From Babylonia areolata (lineage: Eukaryota; Mollusca; Gastropoda; Neogastropoda; Buccinidae), in the NCBI RefSeq assembly GCF_041734735.1, contig NC_134903.1:6092943-6156942 (forward strand): a stretch of DNA of 64,000 nt. The letters are read 5' to 3'. The notes beneath the pieces are model-generated. The model worked only from the letters and a program-made list of their open reading frames with translations. It was not told the DNA's origin and ran no database searches. The position numbers and the translations under genes were made by a program. Positions 54,794 to 64,000 of this stretch are shown here, piece by piece; the stretch's first letter is position 1, and each line of letters begins with the position of its first letter.

Positions 54794-54860
54794 ATTGGTG
54801 GGTTGAAGGTATCCCCTGGCTATAAAAAGGCCTGTTGCCGTGACCTCTACAACTGCTGTA
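54794..54860 (+). promoter_or_regulatory. TATA-box promoter-like site
   Basis: ATTGGT (54794, an inverted CCAAT) lies 27 bases before CTATAAAAAGGCC (54820-54832), a textbook TATA consensus. The first ATG downstream (54908) opens a short frame that runs into a dispersed repeat at 55003. I cannot attach it to a gene. It could belong to an unseen first exon or an old element. Confidence 0.3.
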
Positions 54861-55002
54861 CAGGTGGAAGCAAGTCAATGCACTGACTTTCGTCTGCTGG
54901 GACACATGGTGTGTTTTTCGCGTCCATTTCATGGGGCGTTTACGTCATCGCCGAACAATGTGGACGTTGGGAAGGCGGGAGAGGGGATAGACTGTGCTGC
55001 AC

Positions 55003-55073
55003 ATTCAGTTTCAGTTTTTCAAGGAGGCGTCACTGTGTTTGGACAGATCTTTATACAGGCTGCACCGTCCGTG
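55003..55073 (-). repeat. Dispersed repeat, inverted partial copy of 45648-45775
   Basis: Read on the minus strand it carries the ATATA/ATAAAGATCTGTCC, GTGACGCCTCCTTGA and AACTGAAACTGAA blocks in the same order as 45718-45772. Confidence 0.65.
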
Positions 55074-55170
55074 TTAACTGATAATGGTTTTGATAGCGCT
55101 GGTGCTTCATTTTTCCCCCCGTGTCTGGTATTACAGAAGAAAGGAAAAAATAAGGATTGTGCTTCGTAGA

Positions 55171-55212
55171 TTAACACACACACACACACGCATGCACGCA
55201 TGAACGCACACA

Positions 55213-55258
<46 letters not shown>
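55171..55258. repeat. (CA)n microsatellite
   Basis: Two CA runs separated by GCATGCACGCATGAACG. Confidence 0.9.
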
Positions 55259-55260
<2 letters not shown>

Positions 55261-55582
55261 TGAGTGTTGGTTAGAACTTTGTAAAGTTGTGACGAGTGGG
55301 ACTGAGGAAGAGAAACCAGACATGATTTTAATCAAACGTAAACAGGCCTTGTTATGAGTTGTTGTTGTTGTTGTTTTTGCAGACTGAACAGAGGTTTCAC
55401 AATGTTGTCACTAGGTGAACCTCACATTGTTGAACATAGCTGATGTTGGATTCAATATAACCATTCAATAATAGCTTTCAACAGTGGAGATTAAAAAAAT
55501 GTTGAAAAATGAAATGACCATGATAAGGTATTGCAAAGAATTTTGTGGTGGTCTTCTTCTTCCTCCTCAATCATTTCGTCTT

Positions 55583-55587
<5 letters not shown>

Positions 55588-55664
<77 letters not shown>

Positions 55665-55782
55665 ACTCACACGCACACATATTTATATATATACATTTAT
55701 ATACTTGTATATATAATTATATATATATATATGATATATATAGATATATATATATATATAATTATACATACACACACACACA
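55588..55782. repeat. (CT)n(AT)n compound microsatellite
   Basis: CT run then AT run (55620-55662), then broken AT/CA sequence to 55782. Confidence 0.9.
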
Positions 55783-56087
55783 GCACAGCTGGAGCAGCAG
55801 AGTTTTTTCTGGACTTTTTGAAGGAAATTATCAGGGATGCCATCCAGAACAGAATTGACATAATTGATAAGCAAGAGAACAAGAGAAGTTACAAGGGTTT
55901 CAGTGGCCTCAACTCAATGTAGACAGACTGGCATATTTCATGAACACGATCTTTCAAACAAACCCTATTGTCAAACACGAACGAATTGTGAAAAAAAAAA
56001 TTACTTTTACTCATGGTTGATTTGTGGACCTGGTCCTTGTTTTCTGTATTGTCAATTTGTACTACACCATTTTTTGTGGTGATACAG

Positions 56088-56168
56088 GAGAATGTCGTGA
56101 TCAATACTATCAAATGCAGCACTAAGGTCTAGCACGGTAAGAACATAAACATTTCAGTCAACAGATAC
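56088..56168 (-). mobile_element. LINE (L2/CR1-like) fragment, downstream half of a split element
   Basis: On minus it reads NVYVLTVLDLSAAFDSIDHD, the reverse-transcriptase palm motif with its catalytic aspartate. The upstream half of the same motif region continues at 57286, on the far side of an inserted element. Confidence 0.75.
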
Positions 56169-57273
56169 TCAGCTCAGCTGCCCCATGGCGGTTGCCGTTG
56201 GGGCGCTACAGATGACCTGTCAGCCAGTCCTCTCCATCCATCCCTGTCTTTCGCACATTTGACCGCCTCGCTCAGCTTCAGTCCTGTCCATTCTGTGATG
56301 TTGTCTTCCCATCTCTTCTTCTGTCTTCCTCTCTTCCTTCCTCCTCTGACTGTTCCCTGGAGCACTGTCTTGGCAAGCCCCTCTCCTCTTGTTACGTGGC
56401 CGAACCATTTTAATTTGCGCCTCTTGATGGTGGTGAGAAGGTCTTCATAGGGACCAATGGCTTGCCTTATTCTGTTTTTGACTTCCTCATTGGTTATGTG
56501 GTCTTTATAAGAGATGCCAAGCAGTCTTCTGAAGCATCTCATTTCTGAGGCCTGAATCCTCTTCTCCAATTCTGCTGTAAGGGTCCATGTTTCACAAGCA
56601 TACAGGAGAACTGAGTAGATAAGAGAACGCATGAGTCTTATCTTTGAGCTGAGCTTGACTGCCTTGTCCTTCCAAATGGTGTTCAACTTGGCTAGTGTTG
56701 CAGCTGTCATTGCAATTCTGGCTAATACTTCAGGCTTGGACCCCTCATCTGAAACTATTGCTCCAAGGTATTTGAAATTCTTCACGGTTTCAAGCTTTTC
56801 TCCGTTGGCAGTGATGTCAGTTTGGATGCCATTGTCATTGTTTGTCATCAGTTTTGTTTTGTTTGCACTGATTTCCATGCCGTAAGCTGTGGCGGATCTG
56901 TCTAGTTGCCTGACCAGGTTCTCCAGTTCTTGTTCTGAGCCTGCGAGTCCGTCTATATCATCAGCAAAACGCAGGTTTGTGATTGTTCTGCCACCAATGC
57001 TGACTGTTCCTTGGTGGTCTTCAAGTGCATCTGTCATAATTCTTTCAAGGAAAACATTGAAGAGTGTCGGCGAGAGCAAACATCCTTGTCTCACTCCAAC
57101 TGTGGTTCGGAACCAGTCTCCAATGTCCCCGTTGAGGTAAACTGCACTGCTGGCATTCTCGTAGAGGTTCTGTATGGCGCGATGAGGTTTGCGTTGATGT
57201 TGTAGTAGTTCATGGTCGCCCAGAGTGCCGCATGCCACATTCTGTCGAATGCCTTCTTGAAGTCTATGAATAC
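56169..57273 (-). mobile_element. RTE-like LINE, 5'-truncated, nested insertion with 12-bp target-site duplication
   Basis: A 354-codon minus-strand frame plus 5' continuation reads FIDFKKAFDRMWHAALW, VGVRQGCLLSPTLFNVFLER, LRFADDIDGLAGS (FADD box), FKYLGAIVSDEG, LLYACETWTLTAELEKRIQA, FRRLLGISYKDHITNEEV, LKWFGHVTR and GRKRGRQKKRWEDNI, typical of the RTE reverse transcriptase C-terminus. It is flanked by GTCAACAGATAC at 56157-56168 and 57274-57285. Truncated inside the RT palm, as target-primed insertions often are. The visible coding part is nearly undamaged, which suggests a recent insertion. Confidence 0.88.
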
Positions 57274-57285
57274 GTCAACAGATAC

Positions 57286-57400
57286 ACAAACCTGATAATC
57301 AAGAACAAGAGATAAGTTTTTGTGGAATGGTGATAACACCATGTAGACTGAGGGGTGGAATGGAGACAGCGCTTTGTTACAGCATCGAGCAGCTGTTGCC
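57286..57400 (-). mobile_element. LINE (L2/CR1-like) fragment, upstream half of the split element
   Basis: On minus it reads STPQSTWCYHHSTKTYLL, a decayed form of the PQSAYR-HHSTETALL motif that precedes the palm motif in L2/CR1 reverse transcriptases. It leads directly to the target-site duplication of the nested RTE element, after which 56168-56088 continues. Confidence 0.65.
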
Positions 57401-57455
57401 CTGAAAAAAAAACCCAAAAAACAAAGGGAACCATGGTGGTATGAGTTTGCAGCGA

Positions 57456-57896
57456 CGGGCGCAATAGCCGAGTGGACAAAGCGTTGGACTTTAAATCTGA
57501 GGGTTCCGGGTTCGAATCTCGGTAACGGCGCCTGGTGGGTAAAGGGTGGAGATTTTTTTCCGAGTCCCCCAGGTCAACTTAATCATTTGCAGACCTGCTT
57601 GTGCCTGAACCCCATCCGTGTGTCTACACAAGCAGAAGAATACGCGCGTTAAAGATCAAGTAATCCATGTCAGTGTTTGGTGGGAAATGGAAAGAAGAAC
57701 ATACCCAACATGTACATCCCCTGGAAACGGAGTACAGCTAAATACATGTCGGGGTAAAAATGGTCATACACGTAAAAGCCCACTTGTGTTCATACGAGTG
57801 AACGTGGGAGCTGCAGCACGTGAACGAAGAAGTGTACATGCGATTAAACATGGGAGTTGCAGCCCACGAACGAAGAAGAAGAAGAGTTTGCTGCTG
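57456..57896 (+). mobile_element. tRNA-derived SINE, full-length reference copy
   Basis: Head with A box TAGCCGAGTGG (57465) and B box GGTTCGAATCT (57509). Body with CGCCTGGTGGGTAAAGGG, CCCCAGGTCAACTTAATC, GCGCGTTAAAGATCAAGTAA, CATACCCAACATGTACATCC, GGTCATACACGTAAAAGCCC and GTGAACGTGGGAGCTGCAGC. The last ~45 bases (GTGAACG...GAAGAAG) are duplicated in tandem. The tail is AAGAAGAAGAAG. Other copies are at 21255, 30531 and 53054. Confidence 0.85.
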
Positions 57897-57999
57897 GACT
57901 TCACAGACAGTGTACCGAACGGACCAGCAGGACCCACAGCGGATTGACACCAGTGACATCACTGCTGACGCACGTATACCCTGCACTGCTCAAGTTACT

Positions 58000-58165
58000 G
58001 GGAAGTAAGACGGATCATGTCTGACGTAGTGACACCACCTGCTGACATCACCATAACCAAACCGAAAGATGACCAGTTGACAGCAGTCTTGACGCTCACT
58101 TTTCTCATGAGGTGAACTGAGGCATAGATAAACATTTGTGTGGGTTCTATGTAGTCTGTGTGGTG
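58000..58165 (-). pseudogene. Fragment of a GRL101-like receptor (TM6 region)
   Basis: On minus it reads IEPTQMFIYASVHLMRKVSV, then KTAVNWSSFGLVMVMSAGGV and TTSDMIR. It aligns with FIYASVHLMRKVTVMTAVC of the neighbouring copy 4. About 55 residues survive, with no TM7 or upstream helices. It sits some 450 bases beyond the 3' end of copy 4 in the same orientation, so it is a broken tandem duplicate of its end. Confidence 0.85.
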
Positions 58166-58339
58166 TGGACAGCTGGGAAACCTTCCTGAATCAGACGTGG
58201 AGACGCAACACCAGACGGAGAACTGAATCTGTTGTTGTGCTGTTGTTGTTCTGTTGTTATTCTGTTGCAGAATGTTTGCGTTTATTTCTTGTTCATGAAA
58301 GAGATAATGACAAGGGACCTGTGTAGATGTGTACGCTGT

Positions 58340-58419
58340 CCGAGTGCATGTGTGGGTGTGTGTGTGTTTTGTTTTCTTTCTTTTTTGTTGTTGTAGTTGT
58401 AGCTGTTTTTGTTTTTTGC

Positions 58420-58455
<36 letters not shown>

Positions 58456-58520
58456 ATGCGAGCGTGCATGCGCGCGCGCGTCTGTGTGTGTGTGCGTTTG
58501 TGTGTGTGTGTAGGCAGGAA
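58340..58520. repeat. TG-rich microsatellite
   Basis: TG runs at 58350-58365, 58423-58455 and 58482-58515, with GTT and GCGCGC interruptions. Confidence 0.85.
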
Positions 58521-58613
58521 CGTATGTATCTATGTATGTATGAATGCATGCATATGCATGCATTTGAAATCAGTTGATTGAATGATTGATTCATTAGTTA
58601 ATTGATTGATAGT

Positions 58614-61600
58614 TTATGTTTGTAACACAACAAGGTTCCTTCTAGTAGATCGTTTCATTTGTAATTTTAACATTTTTAGCAACTTTTCTTCTCGTGCTTT
58701 CCCTCGTCGCTGTGTCACTACAGTCCACCCGTAAAACAGTGGGTTGAGGGCAGCATTGAGAGGTGACATGAACACAACCAGGGTTCCACGGATCTTGTCT
58801 GACACAGTGACACCACTTGCTGACATCACCGTGACCAGACCGAATGAAATCCAACAAACAGCAGTCATGACAGTCACTTTTCTCATCAGGTGGACTGAGG
58901 CATAGATAAACCTTTTTGTGGGTTCTAATGTAATTCTGTATGTTGGTGTAAGTTTACAGATAACAACTTGGCCAGCTGAAATCATTATGCATAAGATGAA
59001 ATTGATTGCTACAATGACATTGATCCACCTGAACTCTTGTTTAGACTTGTAACTCTGAAACAAAGCCAGACGACAAAGACCAGACTGACCAGAGAGGCCC
59101 CAGTGTGACAGTCCAGGAAGAAATGGTATTAGAGACAGGGAGAGCCCAGCAAACCAAACCACCACACAACTTAAAGCAACCCAACGTTTATTGAATACCC
59201 AGAAGCTGTTTTCAAAACAAAGAACGAAAGTGCTCTTCAAGGTGATGACGAAGACAATAAAAACTGACACCTCACTGGAAAGAAAGAAAAGAAAACCGTT
59301 TGTCTTACATGTTATACTTTCAGTCCACGTCCTTTCAAACAGGATGTATTCTCCATTAAATATTTCATTTGCTACCAAGACAGTGCCAAGATGACTCCCC
59401 ATATATATATCAGCAACGTTTAGCTGGGCAATGGCTATTAAAAAAGTCTTTCCAAATAGCCCCATGACGGTAGGCAAAGAAAGAAAATAAACAAAATTGC
59501 CTGCTATTGCAAAAGCACACACAGTCTGAAAGAAAATCGTGTGCAGTTCCGATGGAATCAATGTCCGACATGATGGAAGTACAGCTTTAGGTGCTATGCA
59601 TTTCGTTTTGCTTGTTTGTTCAGGAAGTATGTTATCACAACAAAACCTGTAATCTGACGCGATGATATGGTTCAAACCAAATGTCATTGAGAACAAATCC
59701 AAAGGAAAGTTTATCAGTGGATTCTTCCTTATATCCAGTTCACTCAATTCAGGCATGTTTTTAAAACCTCTAATTCCAATCGTTTTCAAAGCAGAAAAGG
59801 ATATATTCACAAACTTCACACGTGGTAAGTAAACATGCAATTCAGTGTTTAGCATTTCAAGATTTGTGTTCGACATGTCTACATGTGTCAGTGTATAATG
59901 AATGCACTTCAGCAGGTTACTTGTCAGTTCCTGCAGCGGGTTATTTGCTACGGATAGTGTTCTTAAATTAGGGAACTGAAGAAAAACAGTCACATCAAGA
60001 GATCTCAAATGGTTGTTGTTAAGATCGATGGACCTCAGATTGGTGATCTCTACACCAGAAACATTATTCAACGAACAATATGTCACACTGACATAAATAA
60101 GATATGCACTATGTGTGAAATCTGTCAGTGACATTCCTGACCCTGTAGCATCCACGTAGCGAAGTAGAGTGAAGAGGTGAACGGGGAAAGGTTGACTGCA
60201 CCAGAAAGCATGACCTTGACACAGACATCCCTCAGGACAGGTCCTGTCACACATCAGTTCGTCATCCCGCTGTGGACACTGACTCCAGCCGTCACACAGA
60301 TGATATTCATGAAGACACACTTTAGAATTTCTACAATGGTAAAGATAAGGACAAACAACAGTCTCACAACTTCGTTCATCTTCTCCATACACACAGTCAG
60401 AAAACCCATTGCATCGAGTGTAGACTGGAAGACAGTACAGCCATTCAGCAATGCAACTATAATGGGTATCAGGACATGAATCTTCATTTTTCATCTCCCA
60501 CTGAGTAAAGTAACCCGTACCGTCTAAGTTGATGTGAAATCGTTGCCTCTTGATATCCTCTGTGAATGGGAAATGCAATGATTCTTTTGCTGGGCAATTG
60601 ATCTCATCAGAATCGTCCACGCAGTCGGAATATTCATTGCAACGTTGGCTGTGCAGTACACATTGAGCATTAAAACACAGGAAACCAGTACATGAGGGCT
60701 GTTCACAGAATGACTCATCACTGTTGTCTGGGCAGTCCTGTCTAAAGTCACACACGAAAGTGTAATGCACTGTTGTGAAATCATCATCACATCTAAACAT
60801 GTCCTGTCTGTTTGTAACAGTTATCTTTGGGAGATCCTTGTGGTAGTTGTAGCTTGAGTTGATAAGCATTTGAAATTGTGAATACCCAGATTTACCACAG
60901 TTACTTTGCAGATTAGAAAACAAAAATGTGTGTGATAAATGTTTGTCTGGACAAAGAAATAAAACCTTGCGTGTGCTTGAGAAGTCTGACTGTGCTGCAG
61001 GTAACCTCGCTGTTATGGTCTGTGGGGAAACAGTTCTGATTAATGCCTGTATTTCACATAATGATACTGAACACGACAAAGTCCCAAAATGAAAATGAAT
61101 GAAAAGTGTCATTGAAAAAAATTTCACAGACTTGATTATTTTTGAAGGATGACGTGGATGTATTGCTCTAAAGTGGTTTATATTGTAGATCAACGTGCCA
61201 TCAGACCATTTCGAAAACTTGCTGTACATGAAGGGTACTGTGTCCCAACCTGCTGTATAACCCAAACACAAATCAAACTCGGAGAAGTATTTTGAAATAT
61301 GTGAAATGTCTGTGAGTTCCTTTCTGGTTTTTATTGAAGCTAGTTGCCCACTCAAACTCCTGCAGTAAAAATTCATCCTCATAAGACTGTTATCATTGTC
61401 TAATATTGCTAGTTGAAAACATTTGTTATATGAAGCCACCATACCCTGACAGTCAGGACTGCTGAAGGGACAGTGTTGCGTTTCATCCTGACCATTTTCA
61501 CACTCTGTCTTCAGGTTGCAGTGTAAATGATCTTGAAATTCAGAATACCAAGTCACAGAACAATTAAACATACCATCAGACAGTTTTTGGGGCGGCGTTG

Positions 61601-62420
61601 TTTGAGAAAATGTAGAAAAATATAGTTTGATGCTCTGACTCCAGAGCGTGACTTTAAGATGAACGTAAAGATAAGATGAAAGAAATATTTCAGTCAGTGG
61701 GAACTGATCAATATACCAACTCTGTAAACTTTGTCGAGTTGCATTTGTTTTTCGGTACTTCAATACCGGAGGTATACCCCACCAAGAAAGAATAGGAGAG
61801 TACAACTGCTGTACACTGATCATAAAGGCGTGTCCAGAAGGTCCCTTTAGCTCTGCACTGTAAACTATCCCTTGAACATAAGCCCCTACTGTGTTGACAT
61901 GTGGTGCCACCAAGTATCCAGTGTGTCTCAATACGCATTTTACAATAAACCCATGTTTCATTTCTACAATACTAACTTTAACTGAAGGATTGTTGCTATG
62001 ATCCACAAAAACATTTCCAAGTGGTTGAAAAAATAGTTCTTTAAGGCTATGATACATGCATTTCACATTAAAATCTTCCCTGTTATACTTTACATCTGTT
62101 TGCCAGTAAACACCATCACACCAATATGATAGGCGTTGCAAATGAACCTGGACTTGTATATCACGTGAAACCTCCACATGCATTCTGCAGAAAGTAGTGG
62201 AGTCATCACACACACCATACACCACTCCTGTGTCCTGCATGTCGTAATCCCCATGTTTGTCACAGTCTGAAACATTGACTTGCAGGACTGTGTACTTTGT
62301 TTTGTTTTGATCCATGAAATGTTCTACTCCTGGGCATATGGCCCTGAGCCTTGTAAAGTTGGTGCTAACATTATCCAGAAATGTTTGCTCTGTGAGTAGA
62401 CAAAAAAACAACAACCACAT
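58614..62420 (-). CDS. GRL101-like LDLa/CTLD/LRR receptor, copy 4 (diverged, opposite strand)
   Basis: An open frame of 1,268 codons. Approximate residues: N-terminal cysteine-containing region (1-280, about 150 residues longer than the copy 1-3 exon), LDLa 1 (282-317, GQDETQHC), a C-type-lectin-like domain (327-460, with YCRSLSGQLASIKTRKEL and WSDGTLIY), LDLa 2-5 (540-723, ending SDESFC, SDEINC, EDERSC, DDELMC), LRR cap CPEGCLCQG, LRRs, and seven helices from about 960. The TM3 end reads VITLKSTFVLCF, so the DR of D/ERY is replaced by KS (59232-59237), while NPLFYG keeps NPxxY. MWLLFFCLLTEQ could be a signal peptide. However, the T-rich run before CTACTCACAG (acceptor at 62390-62391) suggests the exon really starts at 62389. 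Role: cell-surface receptor, ligand unknown. Confidence 0.88.
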   Translation of the reverse strand: MWLLFFCLLTEQTFLDNVSTNFTRLRAICPGVEHFMDQNKTKYTVLQVNVSDCDKHGDYDMQDTGVVYGVCDDSTTFCRMHVEVSRDIQVQVHLQRLSYWCDGVYWQTDVKYNREDFNVKCMYHSLKELFFQPLGNVFVDHSNNPSVKVSIVEMKHGFIVKCVLRHTGYLVAPHVNTVGAYVQGIVYSAELKGPSGHAFMISVQQLYSPILSWWGIPPVLKYRKTNATRQSLQSWYIDQFPLTEIFLSSYLYVHLKVTLWSQSIKLYFSTFSQTTPPQKLSDGMFNCSVTWYSEFQDHLHCNLKTECENGQDETQHCPFSSPDCQGMVASYNKCFQLAILDNDNSLMRMNFYCRSLSGQLASIKTRKELTDISHISKYFSEFDLCLGYTAGWDTVPFMYSKFSKWSDGTLIYNINHFRAIHPRHPSKIIKSVKFFSMTLFIHFHFGTLSCSVSLCEIQALIRTVSPQTITARLPAAQSDFSSTRKVLFLCPDKHLSHTFLFSNLQSNCGKSGYSQFQMLINSSYNYHKDLPKITVTNRQDMFRCDDDFTTVHYTFVCDFRQDCPDNSDESFCEQPSCTGFLCFNAQCVLHSQRCNEYSDCVDDSDEINCPAKESLHFPFTEDIKRQRFHINLDGTGYFTQWEMKNEDSCPDTHYSCIAEWLYCLPVYTRCNGFSDCVYGEDERSCETVVCPYLYHCRNSKVCLHEYHLCDGWSQCPQRDDELMCDRTCPEGCLCQGHAFWCSQPFPVHLFTLLRYVDATGSGMSLTDFTHSAYLIYVSVTYCSLNNVSGVEITNLRSIDLNNNHLRSLDVTVFLQFPNLRTLSVANNPLQELTSNLLKCIHYTLTHVDMSNTNLEMLNTELHVYLPRVKFVNISFSALKTIGIRGFKNMPELSELDIRKNPLINFPLDLFSMTFGLNHIIASDYRFCCDNILPEQTSKTKCIAPKAVLPSCRTLIPSELHTIFFQTVCAFAIAGNFVYFLSLPTVMGLFGKTFLIAIAQLNVADIYMGSHLGTVLVANEIFNGEYILFERTWTESITCKTNGFLFFLSSEVSVFIVFVITLKSTFVLCFENSFWVFNKRWVALSCVVVWFAGLSLSLIPFLPGLSHWGLSGQSGLCRLALFQSYKSKQEFRWINVIVAINFILCIMISAGQVVICKLTPTYRITLEPTKRFIYASVHLMRKVTVMTAVCWISFGLVTVMSASGVTVSDKIRGTLVVFMSPLNAALNPLFYGWTVVTQRRGKAREEKLLKMLKLQMKRSTRRNLVVLQT

Positions 62421-62448
62421 ATTAGTGTGTCCATTTAGTCCAGTTTCA

Positions 62449-62512
<64 letters not shown>
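62449..62512. repeat. (CT)n microsatellite upstream of receptor copy 4
   Basis: Pure CT run, read as GA on the gene's strand, about 30 bases upstream of the open frame. Confidence 0.9.
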
Positions 62513-62515
<3 letters not shown>

Positions 62516-62519
62516 ATTA

Positions 62520-63440
62520 TTTTCTTCTTTCCTTTTTTTTTAGGAAATAGATTCAACACCATAAAAACACATATGAAAAAGCTGGGTGAAAAGGTCGTCA
62601 ACTCAATCAGTCAGTCAGTCATCCACTGAGTACGTCATTCAGCCAAGCAGTCAGTATTGGAATCACTGTCCTGTCAATGCAGTTTCAGATAAGAGATCAG
62701 TGTTCATTTCAGTGTTCAGTGTTGAAGGAAGGGTCCTACTGACGTGGCAACTTATCCAAAATGAAGTTGCCAGTTAGTTGCCATTCTTCATTTTAACCAG
62801 CAGTGGATACTATTATCCACCTCCCCACCCCCTGAACACTTGCACTTGAGCAGAAGGTAAACTTTAAGAACTACCTGCATTAGAAGTACTACCTGCATCA
62901 CCATCATGGCTTGGCAGTGGGTACACATCATGCTCAGCGATGTTATAAATCTATGATCTGCCTCACAGATGCACACTATGAACGTGTGACTCTAAATATT
63001 GGACTTCACGTCTGTAGCGGCTACATGACTTTGGTCATCAGACAATACCTGTAAAGCTGTGATAACCACTGGAGAGAAGAATTCGGACAGAGGGAGACAA
63101 CCATCAAGGGTGATCTGAAAATCTTTGACGTCAACATGAAGTCTGCTTGAAGCACAATCTGGGGGTTGGTATCCACGCCTCATCTCACAGTGTCTCTGTC
63201 TTCCTTTCCCTTGTTTTCCATGGCTTTTGTTCTCCCCTTCTAAACCCCACCCTCTCTCATGCCAGATCTACACTTTCAGTCTTCACGCAGCTGTGTTCGG
63301 CGAACAATGGTTCTGACAGCTCGCTTCACAAAGCTGCAGTGAAACCTTGGGCTGATGTTGAAATTGTGTGAATTCTCTCCCTTGCGCCTTGGACACAACA
63401 CAGTCGATAACTTCGAGGGAGAAAATACTGTCTAGTCCAG
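62520..63440. other. Unassigned spacer upstream of copy 4
   Basis: No gene or recognised repeat. An upstream signal-peptide exon of copy 4 could be here, but I could not identify one. Confidence 0.4.
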
Positions 63441-63454
63441 GCAGTCTTCACCTT

Positions 63455-63831
63455 TTTCTAACACCCTATTGTTACCTGACTGGTACTAAAGGCACACAGC
63501 ACTCTGAACACTGCTGTCTTTGGTCCTGTACATTTTCCACCACATGAGGTACAGAACAAAAGAAACTAACTCAACAGGGTGCATAAAGTCAATGTGGAAA
63601 ACCATTCCACCAGTCCGTTATAACCTGTTCAGTGAAGGCAGGTACATAGATTTCAATGTATATGGTTATATATACATCTCTCACTTTCCTTTTTGCAACA
63701 TTATTTATTACACATCTGGTATTACATCAGAAAGCACCTTCCAGCTTTAAGTTATGATGTACGCATTTGTTTTCAGTGTGCCATGCTATTGAAAGCAATA
63801 AATCTTTCAGGAAAAAGATGGAGTGCTGGCA

Positions 63832-63891
<60 letters not shown>

Positions 63892-64000
63892 CGTACGTCC
63901 TAATATGTGTGCATCTGTGTGTATGTGTGGATATGTGCATGCATAATTGTGCTTGTTACATGCCTGTGTGTTCATGTCCCTGTGTTTTGTGTGTGTAAGT
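63455..64000. repeat. Segmental duplication, copy C (left end only)
   Basis: GTTACCTGACTGGTACT, GTCCTGTACA-TTT-CACCAC, CTTTCCTTTTTGCAACATTA, GCATTTGTTTTCAGTGTG and AATAAATCTTTCAGGAAA align in order with 21705-22085 (copy B) and 4610-4985 (copy A). The TG tract (63836-63889) and ACATGCCTGTGTG-TTCATG follow, as in the others. The unit continues past the window. Confidence 0.8.
63836..63889. repeat. (TG)n microsatellite of duplicon C
   Basis: TG run at the position equivalent to 5031 and 22199. Confidence 0.9.

Noticed and set aside
57456-57545. A true tRNA gene
   Set aside because: Same SINE head. The body and AAGAAG tail follow directly.

Overview
The window looks like a mollusc nuclear genome, most likely a marine gastropod. 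It holds four relatives of the LDL-receptor-module/leucine-rich-repeat GPCR first described as GRL101 in the snail Lymnaea. It also carries a tRNA-derived SINE and other short repeats that I remember from gastropod genomes (from memory, not searched), many non-LTR retrotransposon pieces, and abundant TG, AT and CT microsatellites. Two 100-N runs (17979-18078 and 51053-51152) are assembly gaps of unknown true size.

Layout. 0-2.5 kb: the 3' end of a Ty3/Gypsy LTR element fossil. 4.6-13.2 kb and 21.7-28.8 kb: two copies of one segmental duplication, each holding a GRL101-like receptor on the + strand. An LINE sits in the first copy only. 13.3-21.6 kb: degenerate LINEs of several families around the first gap. 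29.0-46.0 kb: five exons on the minus strand that splice in phase into residues 38-end of a triosephosphate isomerase (TPI) relative whose catalytic residues are replaced. Its third intron carries a ~9.6-kb array of a ~166-bp satellite with higher-order structure. 46.1-51.05 kb: a TATTG/TGTGG pentanucleotide satellite split by a nearly full-length LINE with an 11-bp target-site duplication. 51.15-52.15 kb: the 3' part of a third + strand receptor, cut by the gap. 52.2-57.9 kb: nested LINEs and SINEs. 58.0-62.4 kb: a more diverged receptor on the minus strand plus a short broken copy of part of it. 63.46 kb to the end: the left edge of a third duplicon, so a further receptor may lie just outside.

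How the genes relate. The receptors are a tandemly expanded family. Their ectodomain is a membrane-proximal LRR block preceded by LDLa modules and a C-type-lectin-like segment, followed by a rhodopsin-type seven-helix domain. The ligand is not predictable from sequence. Copies 1-3 are closely similar and recent. Copy 4 is old and lacks the DR of the D/ERY motif. The TPI-like gene is unrelated in function and simply shares the locus. Its reading frame and splice sites are preserved although His95, Ser96 and Glu165 of the enzyme are gone, so I regard it as a candidate pseudoenzyme and the most interesting item here. Exon 1 was not found.
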